From contig OZ007571.1 of NCBI GenBank assembly GCA_963931925.1, forward strand, positions 40,758,913-40,822,912: a stretch of 64,000 nucleotides of DNA, read 5' to 3'. The DNA is from Onchidella celtica (lineage: Eukaryota; Mollusca; Gastropoda; Systellommatophora; Onchidiidae). Positions 1 through 13,400 of the stretch are shown in pieces. Numbering within the stretch: the first letter of the stretch is position 1; every line of letters begins with the position of its first letter. Under the pieces are notes generated by a model. That model was given only the letters and a program-made list of their open reading frames with translations, was not told the DNA's origin and ran no database searches. The position numbers and the translations under genes are program-made.

Positions 1-284
1 GCAAGGTCAGCAATTATCTTCTTGGAAGGATCATCCTCAAAAGCAAATTCTACTGTCACTGTTTGGTTACAACTGTTGCCGTGAGCATTTTCATAAGCGA
101 TAATGACAGTTTGTCCAGGTCAATTAATGTTAGACTAGAGAGCGTTGAGCTATGATATCACATGAAGCAGTACTATTAACTAAGGTGTTCCCAGTGACTT
201 AGAGGACCACATGCCCAGCTGAAAAAGAACCCACTCACCTACCCATCCGAGCACGCATGCTCGCAAGCGCGATCTCACACGCAA

Positions 285-319
<35 letters not shown>

Positions 320-1075
320 CGTACACGAGCCATAGTCAATCCAGGAACATCGACCAGTAAACAGACCTTGTGTAGATGTAGATAACTGCCAAGATGCAAC
401 CGACACATCCGTCCAACAAAAAAAAAACAAGATAGGTAGTAAAATACAGTCTCTCCAAGTATCTATCATAGACACACATAGATTTCAAGATATGATTTGC
501 CTATATGTCTACCATTGTTACAGATAGATGTAAAGATACAGTCTGACCATCTGCCTATTCATCTACAGTGATAGCAGTAAAGATACAATCTACCTATATG
601 CTTACCATAGGTATAGATAATGTAAAGATACAATCTGCCCATTTGCATGGCATAGATACAGATAGATGAAAAGATACACTCTGCCCATTTGCATGGCAAA
701 GGTACAGATAGATGTCAAAATACAATCTGCCTGTTTGCATGGCATAGGTACAGATAGATGTAAAGATACAATATACCTACCCGCCTTTCACAGATACAGA
801 TACGCGTGAAGATACAATTATCTACTTACCCGCCTTTCACAGATACAGATACGCGTGAAGATACAATTATCTACCTACCCGCCTTTCACAGACACAGAAA
901 CGTGTAAAAATACAGCCTACCTACCCGCCCTTCACAGACACAGAAACATGTAAAGATACAATCTATCTACCCGCCTTTCACAGACACAGAAACGTGTAAA
1001 GATAAAACCTATCTACCCGCCTTTCTCAGATTCAGATACGAGTAAAGATACAATCTACCTACCAGCCAAGCTTAG
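1..1075. repeat. Dispersed repeat, copy 1, with AC microsatellite and about 46-bp minisatellite
   Basis: The first 450 bases match 8985-9440 closely, including an AC dinucleotide run near 285-315. From about 480 onward comes a degenerate tandem array of about 46-bp units built around AGATAGATGTAAAGATACAA and a block such as TCTGCCCATTTGCATGGCAT. The array is longer here than in the second copy. The left end may continue outside the window. It lies in an intron, or downstream part, of gene B. I do not recognise the family; it could be a non-autonomous transposon carrying an internal minisatellite. Confidence 0.7.
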
Positions 1076-1176
1076 ATACTATACTAATACGTAAAATTTG
1101 AACCGATCTACTTGCCCGCCAAAAAAATAAAAATACTAATAATATTAACCGAGGCGTAGAACTACAATCTACTTAC

Positions 1177-1252
1177 CTGCAGGGATTATCACACTGGCAT
1201 TCCAAGTCTTTTGTCACATATTTCCTTTGTATGTCCAGCATACACATGTAAT
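1177..1252 (-). CDS. Gene B coding exon 10: cysteine-rich palm/thumb segment
   Basis: Acceptor ctttcag and donor GTAAGT flank 76 bases, exactly the length and phase (1 in, 2 out) of the gene A exon at 55265-55340. The translation contains MCMLDIQ and ends in ECQCDNPC, matching gene A's PCDCPSPC. This is the last gene B exon in the window. The next one, expected to carry the Y..S...WPS motif, was not found in 1-1176. Confidence 0.88.
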
Positions 1253-1440
1253 CTGAAAGTCAGAAAAATTGGAGTGGGAATGAGAGGGAATACACAGGTC
1301 GGGTGGCCAGGGTATCAGAATTTTCCTTTCTACCTAGGTACATGTTTTGTACAGCTATAACAACAATTGAAAGGAATTATCAGATCTGTAATCTGACAAA
1401 CCAAACAACAACAGCAACAAGTCTTTATAATAATAATTAT

Positions 1441-1480
<40 letters not shown>

Positions 1481-4400
1481 GTACCAGCAGCAGCAACGAC
1501 AAACAACACTTTATAATGATGATAATGATAATGATAGTAATAACAATATCAGCAGCAGCAGCAACAACAAACAACACTTTATGACGTTAATACTAACAGT
1601 AGTAATAATAATAATATAATAACTACAACAACAGCAGCAGTAACAACAACAACAACGACAGCAACAATTCAAATATAATTATTGTTGTTATTTCTTTACT
1701 ACTATTAGGTACCATTAGGTCAGGTCAGAAAAATCTGCTACTGGTAACATGTAATCCAGTACAACCTGTTTCATGAACTGGTACGCTAGCATGGTATCAG
1801 TGGGCGTGCACCTGTCGGTGCAAACGGCCAGGGCGGAGGAGGTTTCATCTAACCCAACGGCCACATGCTAGGGCACAATGTGACCCTCAGTACTTGAGTC
1901 CTTCACATTGGCCCCCGGTAGCGGTGTGGTCATAGGCTTGTTTGCCTAAATCACAGACGAAGAATTGAGCAAACTTCCCGGACGCAGCTTCGAAGCTGGC
2001 GGCAGCAGGCCAGTGGTTGATTGATAGGGCAGATGGCAATATACCGTCACTCTGGCCTGGATATCGTGACACAGAGCATCCACCAGTATTGGTGTTCTTT
2101 GGTTTGGGTCTTTCACCCTAGTCAGTTGGGACTGCGAGGCTGTGGAGTAGCCTACAGGCAGCCGGTCAGGCAATATGACTGTCCCTCTGGCATCCTCCTG
2201 CACCTGGATACATTTCCAGTCGTCTTGACCCTGTCTTGCCACTTGGATAAGTTGTGTCCAGGCGAGAGAGTGAGTCTGATGTTTGCGCAGCTCTTTCTCA
2301 CTAAAAACAAATTCTTTGCGCCAGTCTTAACACTCACCTCGTCTTCTTTCATCTTTGTCTCGTCTTCTTTCCTCTCAAAATTCCAACGGCGATGGGCGAG
2401 TGCGGTGGCAGCAGGTTTGGATAGACTGGAAGCTGTTAGCACAGACCTACACGTTGGTGGCTGTGGGCTATGGTCGCTTCATCGTCGATTGAAGTGGAGG
2501 CGTGGGGAGGCAGCACCCACAGTAGCTGAGCAGCCTTATTTAAGGATAGCACTGCTCACCTCAACTGAGGAAGGGGCTAGAAAAGGTGCCCTAAAGAAAG
2601 CCCACTTCACATCACCCTGACTGGTATACCGCGACCAGTGGGGATCCCTTTTTGCGGTCGAAACAAAAAGAAATTCAGCTTACTCAGGCTAGGAGCACAC
2701 TACAGGACAACTCAAACAACCCGGAAAGACGCACTGCACTTATTGCCATTGAGCTCAGCAGGTACAACCTGGACATAGTGGCACTCAGTGAGACCAGACT
2801 CCCTGATAGTGGCCAACTCAAAGAACTCAGTGGTGGATACACCTTCTTCTGGAAAGGCAAGGGTGCAGTCGAACCGAGACAGCATGGTGTTGGGTTTGCA
2901 ATTAAAAATGACCTTGTCAGAAACTTGCAGTCCATGCCAATTGAAATAAATGACAGGCTAATGACACTCAGGATCCCAGTTGGGAAAAGCCAGTCAGCCG
3001 CCCTCATTAGCGCATATGCGCCCACCATGACAAACCCAGATGAAGCCAAAGACAAGTTCTATTCTGATCTAGAATCTGTCATATGCTCTGTCCCGGCAGC
3101 TGATAAGCTGATTCTCTTGGGGGACTTCAATGCTAGGGTTGGCTCCGAAATCTCAGCGTGGCCAAATGTTTTGGGCCCTCATGGAGTTGGTTCATGCAAT
3201 AACAATGGGTTGCGCTTACTTACTTTGTGCGCTGAATTTGGCCTGTTCATTACCAACACAAATTTTAGTCTCCCCGTGAGAAACGTCATGGATGCATCCC
3301 CGCTCAAAGCATTGGCATCTCATAGACTATGTCATTGTGAGGAAGACTGACAGAAAGGATGTCCTTGTAACAAAGGCGATGTGTGGTGCCGAGTGTGGAA
3401 CTGACCACAGACTCATTGTTTGCAAGCTCAGACTAACATTGAGGCGCAATAGACGCCCTCAAGGGAAAGCGCCACCTAAACGCCTAAATGTTTCAAAACT
3501 CTGCTCAGCTGAGAAACAGAGCGAGCTCTCATCAGAACTCTCCTCAAAATTGGATTGCGTGACTTTTGACCCTGAGAACATTGAACAGAGCTGGACTGAC
3601 CTAAATACGACTGTACACTCTTGCGCCAGCAGCACAGTTGGTTTTCCTGTCCGCAAGCACCAGGACTGGTTCAATGATAATGATAATGAAATCAAAGTGC
3701 TCATCAAAGAAAAAAATAGTCTCATCCAAGCTCACTGCAGTGACCCCTCTTCCACAGCAAAAGCTGATGCACTGCGTGCATGTAAGGGTGTACTCCAGAA
3801 GAAGCTGAGGAAAATGAAAAATGACTGGCTTGAAGAGCGAGTAAGAGAAACTCAGAAATATGCCGACACAAACAACACTAGAAAGTTCTTTGAGAGCCTC
3901 CGAGCTGTGTTTGGACCATCCCGCTCTGGCACTACGCCACTTCTTGCGTCAGATGGTTCAACACGCATTGTTGAATTGAATGCCATAATTCAGCGTTGGG
4001 CAGAACATTTCGGAGGTGTGCTAAATCGGCCATCAAATATAAATACTGAGTCCATTGACCGCCTCCCTCAGACTCCTATTAATGCAGCTCTTGCCAAGCC
4101 ATTCACAGCAAATGAGACCCGAACTGCCACAAATCAGATGTCCTTTAACAAATCACCAGGCGTGGATTCAATTCCTGCTGAGGTGTATGCCTTCGGTGGT
4201 GAAAAGCTTATTGAAAGGTTGACCGAGTTGTTCAATCATATGTTGAAAGCAGGGAACCTGCCACAGGACTTCAAAGATGCTTCAATCATCCATCTGTACA
4301 AAAACAAAGGGGACAGCCAAGTCTGTGACAACCATCGGGGAATCTCTCTACTTTCAATTGCTGGCAAAATATTGGCAAGAATGCTTCTGAATCGCCTTCT

Positions 4401-7400
4401 TGATCACCTCTCGTCAAATGACTTGCTTCCCGAGAGCCAATGTGGCTTTCGTAAAGAGAGGGGAACGGCGGATATGATTTTTGCTGCCAGACAGATTCAG
4501 GAAAAATGCATGGAACAAAATAAAGCGCTGTATATCACATTTGTTGACCTCACAAAAGCATTTGACACAGTGTGTCGTGAAGGCCTCTGGAAAATCTTGG
4601 CGAAGTTTGGGTGTCCACCCGAATTCATCACAATAGTGCGCCAGTTTCATGATGGCATGCAAGCTGCAGTCAAAAGCAACGGCAGTGTTTCAGAGCCCTT
4701 TGCTGTCACAAATGGGGTAAAACAGGGTTGTGTCTTAGCCCCAACTCTGTTCAGCATCATGTTCTCTGCAATGCTACAAGAAGCCTTTAGCTCTCCTCCT
4801 CAAGGGGTAAGCATCAAGTACCGAACTGATGGCAGTCTATTCAACCTCAGGAGACTTCAGGCAAAAACCAAAACCAAAAGTACTCAAGTCTGTGACCTAC
4901 TATTTGCTGATGATTGTGCACTTCTGGCACACGATGAGGATAGCATGCAAAACTGTGTTGATAAGTTCTCTAGTGCCTGTGACAACTTTGGCCTCACAAT
5001 AAGCACAAAGAAGACGGAAGTGCTCCATCAGTCCATGACAGTCTTCTGAAGGTGTCGGAGAACTTCACCTATCTTGGCAGTACACTGTCTTCCGCGGCTC
5101 GTGTTGATACTGAAATTCTCTCAAGAATCAGCAAAGCCAGCTCTGCATTTGGCAGGTTTCGAAAGAGAGTGTGGGATGTTGCCGGCATTCGCACAGACAC
5201 TAAGCTGAAAGTGTACAATGCTGTGGTCCTTCCCACCCTACTCTATGGGGCTGAAACCTGGACAGTGTACCAATCGCATGCCAGAAAGCTAAATCACTTT
5301 CATCTGGCCTGCCTTAGAAAGATCCTAAGGATCAAATGGCAGGATAAAATTCCAGACACTGAGGTCCTCAATCGTGCCAAGGAATTGAGCATCTTCTGCC
5401 ACCTGAAAAAAATTCAGCTACGTTGGGCAGGACATGTTGTCAGAATGCCCGACTCCAGACTCCCTAAGCAAATCTTCTTCTCTGAGCTCTCCAATGGAAC
5501 GAGGAATGTTGGGGCCCCAAAGAGACGTTACAAAGACACTCTCAAGCAATCACTGAAGGCCTTTGCCATTGATGTGAGTGAGTGGGAATAGCTCTCGCTT
5601 GATCGTGCAAATTGGAGGGCGGCCCTTACCGGAGGCAGCAAAGCATGGGAAGCTGACAGAGTCCAGCAGGCTATCAAAAAAAGAGAACGGCGCAAGAAAA
5701 GGCCCAGTGGTACTGAACCAACGGAGCACTCTTGTCATTTATGCGGAAGGGTCTGCAGGGCAAAAATAGGACTTATCAGTCACATGAGAAGCCATAAGTC
5801 ATGAAAGAACAGTCTTTCCATTCTGTCCTCTGTGTCCTTTAGTTCTCTTTATTGTCCATGTGTTGAAATTCTCAACAATTTCTGTTCTTTATTCCTCTGG
5901 TGTTGTTAAGGTCATCATCATACCTGATGGACGAACTATTATTATTATTATTATTATGATGATGATACTATTATTATTATCACACACTGCAGTAATAATC
6001 ATAATGGTAACAATAATAGTAATGCAAATTAATTTTGAAGGGAAAAATCTCTTTCACATACATTTTCTCAAATACAGTTGTCACGAATGTTAACGTGCTT
6101 TAGAGAGTTAACGATAATTTTGGATTCAGTGTACACGGATGTAAAGGTCAATAAACAGGAAACAGCAAAACACGAAGAAGGTCAGGTTATTTTCACCAAT
6201 GTCAGTTAAACATCATTAATTAGAATCCCGTTCTGTTCACAGTTTCCAAGGATAGAGTGTCATATTTATAGAATTTTGTTGTTGTTGTTGTTGTTTCGCT
6301 GCGTGACATGGAAAAGAACGTGACAAACCACAGTAGTGTCGTCATCTTAACATGGAATCAATCTGAAGTTAAGCCGAGTTTTCATGGATACGGAAACGGC
6401 AACAGAATTGCCAAAAACCCTGCAAGTAATGAAATAGAAAGAATGTTTTCAGGCGTTCGGAAGCGCCGTTTCTGTGCACATGGAAATATTCTTTCTTTTT
6501 ACTATTGATGGATTTTTGACGTCTCCGTTTTCGCACACATGAAACCACAGCCCAAGCTCCTTGCCCAGGTATATAAGTAAATGTGAAAGGTTGGTATTTT
6601 ATACCATAGTTAAAGGAAGTGCAATGTTAGTAAAAAGAAAGTTGCACCATTACATGACACGAATCGGTGGTAGCTCTTTTTATCGCAGCCCATCGAGTTC
6701 TGTGGAATGATCACGGTTTGTCATTAAACAAAAAGATCGTGAGGAGTACGTGAAAAAGGGCTCGACAAAACTTTACATGCTGTCCCTTGAAGTACGAAAA
6801 TCGTGAATTCTCAACAGTTGTGTTTCCCAAGTTGAGTATTTCAGGGTGACTGGGATATATCGTGACCTGCTCTAGGTCTTGGAGTGGAGACTGATTGCTC
6901 TGGTGTTCCGATATTCCTCTTGTATTCTAGTACCCCCCGATATTTGTTTCTGGTACCCGGACAGTTTACTTTCCAGACATTATGCCTATGGACATGATAC
7001 TTAAAGGTCAACACTCCTGACAGACGCAGCTTGTAGTGGCATCATTTTTATTTCATTTTTAAAAAATTTTCATCCATTTAATTTCATTTAATTTATTTAC
7101 ATTTATTGGAATTTTAATGCAAGTCAAAAAGAATAAAATGCATATATATAAAATCAGCCTTAGATCCATGTCTAAAATGGATGCATTAAAAATCATTATA
7201 TAAAATAGGATTTAAAAATAAATGCAAAATGTAAAGACATAGTGAGGCATGAAAACATTTGATATAAATGCAATGAAACCAAAAAATCAATCTAGAGTGG
7301 ACGAACACAGTAAGAAATTCTATAAATTCTGAACACTTAGCCCATGAGTTCTGCAAAGGAATACTTAGTATCACAAGAGACCTGTAGTAAATACAGATGC

Positions 7401-10400
7401 CGCAAAATGTCTTTTACATATAATGTCCGTTAGGCATCATGTCCGTCAGGCATAATATCCGGTAGGCATGGTGACCTTAGGCAAACTGTCTGTAGGCAAA
7501 CTGTCCCGCCACATAAAACAGCCATCAACCTCTTAACCTGATATTCTAACATGGAGGGGAATCATCAGCGGCCGGCTGAAGACAATGGCAACCCTTTTAG
7601 CTCCAGCCCCCTTCCCCATGAAATACAGAAACACTCACACATATACACATGTCTTATGACTAAAACTTCGCATATTTGCGGTCAGCGAAAGGTGCACCTG
7701 GAAGGTCAGCTAATGTAAGAACTCAGAAATGTGAGTTAATGTGTCTACTTCGCTCTTTCACTAAGTTCTCAAGTCAAAATAATGTTTATGTTAAAGTTTA
7801 TATTATATTTTAAACAATGAAAACTTTTACAATCTTGTAACCGTGTTGTTGTGTGTGCGGAGCTGTCTGGAGACGCCCAGTGCGTTGTTAACATAATGTG
7901 GTGCACCCTAAGATGTGCTGATATGGCGGAAAGGTTTCGAGAAGGTTACGATGTGTATGGATTTTTCCAGTTTGTTTGTTTATTTACAGTTTGTAACAGT
8001 ATTATCTGTATCACTACCCACGAGCATCTCAATTGCTGTGATAACGTAAGCATGCATTTCAAGTTCGTCTGGTCTTACAAACAACGAGTGATTGCTGTCA
8101 CTGAAACAACAACAAATATTGCTGGAATTTTGTATTCAAAAGATGGCATAACACTCGAGATATTGTTATTTCAATTCACACCCGACATTTAGTTTATAGT
8201 GGTCACGGCAATACAAATACTTTCTGCTTGTTCTGGAATGTTGTCATGACACGGAGATGAAATTTTCAGGAAGATGTAATATTCGGTAATTAATAAAATA
8301 AAGCAAGCTGAGAGCTTTAGAGCTTCCGTTGATTTAATTATTATGTGTACGGAAATCCGCGCGTTAATAAACTGTTTTAACGTTTCACAGCAGGATTGAT
8401 TTTCCTTTTTACACAAAACAGCAAATTTTATTGATGCAAGTTTCTGCGCTGAAGCAATGGCAATAAACCCAGAGACAAATGCAAGCAAACAATGCAACTT
8501 TTGTTGGTTTAATTCACCGCGAGTCAGGCCATTCAATCAAAGGACGGTTTATTCAGAAAGCATAACACCATCAACATTCACCTTGACATTTGATCAGATA
8601 ACATTAACATTGTTTCTGTTGTATATTATTCCAGTTTTTGCAAGTACATGTTTTACATTTTCTCATTAATTCTTGCGGCATGGTGTCTAAAATTGAGGAA
8701 ATATTAAAAAAAGCACAGAAAAATTGTGGGATCGCAGCAGGGCTATATTATGCCAAGTCAAAATCTGGCAAAAAAAGAAATGTGCTGATATGGCGGAAGG
8801 TTAGTTACCAAGATCAAGGCGCAACATGGTGCCCAAGAATCCAGAATTACTAGAATAGAAAAGGCATTTACAAGGTGCGATGAGACGTGACCGTTTCAAC
8901 ACCTCTGATCAATACTCTAGTAGAGTATCATCAGACTGAAAAAAGTCCAATAATGGCATTTCATGCCCCACCCTTAGTGATAGACCGGCAAGTTCAGTAG
9001 TTATCTTCTTGGTAAGAATCATTATCAAAAGCAAATTCTACTGTCACTGTTTGGTTACAACTGTTGGTGTGAGCATTTTCATAAGCGACGATGACAGTTT
9101 CTCGGGTCAATTAATGTTAGACTAGAGAGCGTTGAGCTATGATATCACATGAAGCAGTACTATTAACTAGGGTGTTCCCACTGACCTAGAAGACCACATG
9201 CCCAGCTGAAAAAGAACCCACTCACCTACCCATCCCAGCACGCACTCTCGCAAGCGCGATCTCACACGCAAACACACACACACACACAAACACATACACG
9301 AGCCATAGTCAATCCAGGAACATCGACTAGTAAATAGACCTTGTATAGATGTAGATAACTGCCAAGATGCAACCAACCCATCTGTCCAACAAAAAAAAAC
9401 AAGATAGATAGTAAAATACAGACTATCCAAGTATCTATCATAGACACACATAGACTTCAAGATATGATTTGCCTATCTGTCTACCATAGTTACAGATAGA
9501 TGTAAAGATACAGTCTGACCATCTGCCTATTCACCTACACTGATAGCAGTAAAGATACATTTTATCTATATGCCTACCATAGGTACAGATAATGTAAAGA
9601 TACAATCTGCGCATTTGCTTGTCATAGGTACAGATAGATGTAAAGATACAATCTGCCCATTTGCATGGCATAGGTGCAGATAGATGAAAAGATACAATCT
9701 GCCCATTTGCAGGCATAGGTACAGATAGATGCCAAAATACAATCTGCCTGTTTGCATGGCATAGGTACAGATAGATGTAAAGATACGATCTACCTACCCG
9801 CCTGTCACAGATACAGATACACGTAAAGATACATAAGCAGGATTTTGTGCGCAAATATCGGGAGCCGCAGTAAAAGAAAAACAAAGAGAGATTAGGAAAA
9901 AGAAAAAAAAATGTAGGATGCCCCTCATTCCCAAACAATGGAATGTGAATAATCTTATCAAACTCGTCTTTACATACCATCCCCAGTTTCTTTGCCTATT
10001 AAACAAGTCCTCCTTAGAAATCTTTTTATCTTGAGAGCTGACCAGAGCCTCAATGACATGCCTGACGCAGCACCTACTCTGCTGATATAGGCGATCCAAA
10101 AACTTGAAAGACATTCTGGTCCGGAGTAGACTTGTTCACACTGACCGTTGCGATACCAAACCATGCGTCAATTCTCGCTGTAAGACATACAAACATGTCC
10201 TTCAGTCTACTTCCACCGAGTGCCCATTGGCGACGTTCAGCGTTTAGGAAAGTTTCTCTTGTCATAGTCATAATCTTGTGTACTAGCTGAGTTACCCGGC
10301 CCTGCCCGGAGAAGTATATAACTTATAATGATCTAGGTCTAAGACACAAAGTAAAGTTCTTTCCACAGACAAAGAAATACAATGACAGAATCAGTATAGA

Positions 10401-13400
10401 CTTGGATTCCCCGCCAAACTCTGGAGTTTGTTTACCCTTTTTCGCTAAAGTTTACAGGCGATCCATGTTTTCGTTAATCCACAATTTGCTTCCTTCAGCG
10501 AATGAACAATGCGGGAAACTGCGTCACGGTACTAAAAATAGATCTTAATAGCGTGTCTCTGTTCTAAAAGCATGGAATCGGAAGTGTTTGTTGCGAATTT
10601 TACGTGTGAATTATGCAAACTGAACAAATTACCCAGTTTCCAGCGTTTTTATATTATCCCCTTACATCACAATAAGTCGAGCTATAGGCGATGAGAATGT
10701 TTCCAGAGTTTTGGAGCCCTCCCGAAAAGAGCCTTTGAGTAGTTTGAGGGCAGAACTTTCACACTTAGCTCCATTATAGTATGATGATGCTATCCGCTGT
10801 GCCGGGTGCCATTTGGTGTATACTGGTGAAAAAGGACGATAGCTTCATACTCGGTTTCGGGAGCATCTCCGTGACATGGAGAATCAAAACGGAAAGCCTA
10901 TTTCTGTCCATTACAATCAACCAGACCATGAGGCATCCAACGACATTCAAATTCTAGGACTCAGATCTTGTCAATCAGGTGCTGAGATGCGCTTTGAAAT
11001 TGAGCAATGTTTAATTTTCCAGCTCGGTACCATCACTCCCCGTGGCGTCAATACAATACAACACTGCCTTAGACAATTCCATAGGTGTGATTTTTTTCAT
11101 ATCTCTTTTCTTTACCTTTTTCTTTTACTGCGCTCCCGATATTGTGCACCAACCCTGTCTAGTGTTCTGGGGCACCAATGCTGCGGCTTCATCTTGGTAA
11201 CTAACCTAATGCATCACTACGAGCCTCCACACATTGGCAAGAACTCGCAGCTAAGTAAACTGTTTCACTTCGTTCCTGTTGAAGTCTTTTATTGTTCGTT
11301 TTTTTTTTCAATTGAAAAAGGCGAAAGCCGAAAATTTGTGTATTTTCTGTCTTCTCTTTAGATTGCTTTGTATTGTTTGGGTTTTATTTCTCACGCGTGG
11401 CTTTGCAACATACAACCATATCTTTTTGCCCAATTTTGACTTTGCTTATAGCCCTGCTGCGACCCCACAATTTTTCTGTGGTTTTTATGATATTTCGTGA
11501 ATTTCCTATGGAGGGTGAATCCATTGTTTGCTTGTCTCATCTCGATCCTACCTACCATAGGACCAGGGACAGGAAATTCACCAAATTTCGAACATGCCTG
11601 CACCTGCCGGTAACCGAACTCGGTACCTTCGGCATGAGAGGCAGACCACCGCACTTAGCAAAATGGCCATAGCAAACAAATGTTCTGGATTCCGTGAGCA
11701 TTTTAATGTCACCGCCGTGATACTGTGAGTGTACTTTTAATGGTTTGTGCACGACGGTTGTATCGTTGGCTTTAATTATTGTGAGATTGATGGAATTCTA
11801 TGTCTTTTTCTTTTGCTTTTAAGCAAAGATGGGATGCAATCCTTGTTAACATGTCAGCTCTGGTGTGCATTTACTTAAGACAGAAAGGATGAGCGGTATC
11901 TTTTTTTCTTCAGAACCCTAGTTTTGGGGTCAATGGTGATTTGCTGTCGTATTTCCAAGTTTCGGAGACACACACTGGTGTCGCCTCTCATCACACCAGT
12001 AAAAAAAAAATCTCCCTAATCTGAGAATGGACACAAGGCCTATTCTTGTTAGTCCTGCCGCTGCGTACACTGCGTACTTATCGTTGCAGATTCTAACTAA
12101 CGGCATTTTGGGGTGAGGAAAGGTGTAAGTGATTTAAAGATACGGGGGAGAGGATAACGTGTTAGGGTTTCATCTCGACCCGAAAGGAATTCGAACCCAA
12201 GATCTCTTGTGCCTGGGTGAAGCCCTCTAATCTTTCGCCGAAGTGGTCCTGTGGACATTATTTTCTTTACCCAGCATGCTCACAGGTATTGCATGCAGAT
12301 TACACACTGGGAGCCTGGAAGTATGAGAATAATAAGATTAAAAAAAAACACAAAAAAACATTCCCGTGCTATCAAAATGTAATAAATAAAATAACAGAAT
12401 CCAACTAACTTTCTGAAATTCCCAATGAGGTTCATTGCCATCTCACGGACAGTGCTGTTATGTAAATTCTCAATGAGGTTCATTACCACCTCACTCTTAT
12501 ATCACAAATCGAACAGTGTGTGTTATGAAAAGCTGTTATCATTTTCTAAAGTGCAGTGGGTCTTGTTTTATCAAAATTCCGTGGCTAGACTAGTGTTTCA
12601 TCTCATTTGAGGAACTTTTAACTCTGAGACGTTTACCTTTACGTCAGCGCAGTCTGCAGACGTCAGTAAAGCTATTTGCGGATAATTGAGGCAATGCTGC
12701 CACAACCGCACCCTACAAGAGTTAACATAATTAGTTTTAAATGAATAATCTTGTTCCAGATTCCCCGTTAATATTGATCCTCTAAACAAACTTCAGGCGT
12801 AGACTTCTCTGTAGTCTTTTAAATCTCTTTTGACACGAACATCTGTCTCGGGAACTGGGGACAGGTTATTTGGGTCTAAAGCTATGCCATTGTGTTCGCA
12901 TATCCTGTTGACCTTTTGCATCACATCATTTGCATTTTATTTATAAAGCTCTGGTTTCTATTAATTCCTAATCTTGTAAAGAGCAAAGAGTATGAGCTCC
13001 ATAAGATTAAATTTTGTGGTGTTTATGAAAGTACCAAAGAGCAAAGCGATACCAAGCTTGATGTACTTTGAAAGCGACGAGAAGGACTCTTGTTTAAAAG
13101 TTAGCAATGGGGAAAAAAAGCATCCATGGTTGGACAGGAAGATAAACATGACAAGCTCATTTAAAACATAACCGAACCTTTTGGTTTCCATCAGTTTAAA
13201 CGTCTAAGTTTGTCCTGTGGGTTAAAATAATGTTGGTGACATTTAGAATACAGTTAATTATTAAAAACATAAGTATTGACACGTGTCTTTTTTGTTTGTT
13301 TTAATTTCTGTCGGTGGACAGAGTTGGTGCGAGCATGATAGTAGTATCAGTAGTTGGTTTTGTCTCAATAATTATGCGTCCCATTGAATGCTGCAAAGGA

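Larger units (their letters stand above)
1710..5960 (+). mobile_element. Degenerate LINE (non-LTR retrotransposon) with APE endonuclease, RT and C-terminal zinc finger
   Basis: GC content rises sharply near 1710, where I place the 5' end, and the element finishes in an ATT triplet tail at 5936-5960. The order is about 0.9 kb of 5' leader, endonuclease, reverse transcriptase, conserved C-terminal region and a C2H2 finger, then a 3' UTR ending GATGGACGAAC plus the ATT tail. Microsatellite 3' tails are typical of several LINE clades. It is inserted antisense in the large intron of gene B. At least two frame changes and one nonsense codon mean it is inactive as read. The clade was not determined. 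Confidence 0.88.

Noticed and set aside
275-475. Open frame across the AC microsatellite
   Set aside because: Its composition is a Cys-Val run from the dinucleotide repeat; no domain. The same artefact appears in the second repeat copy.
2021-2620. 199-codon plus-strand frame in the LINE leader, possible ORF1
   Set aside because: No zinc knuckle, coiled coil or RRM-like motif, and an overlapping frame exists on the other strand. Treated as leader sequence.
12150-12245. Functional tRNA gene
   Set aside because: B-box-like sequence is present, but acceptor and anticodon stems cannot be formed by eye. Kept only as a SINE-like head.
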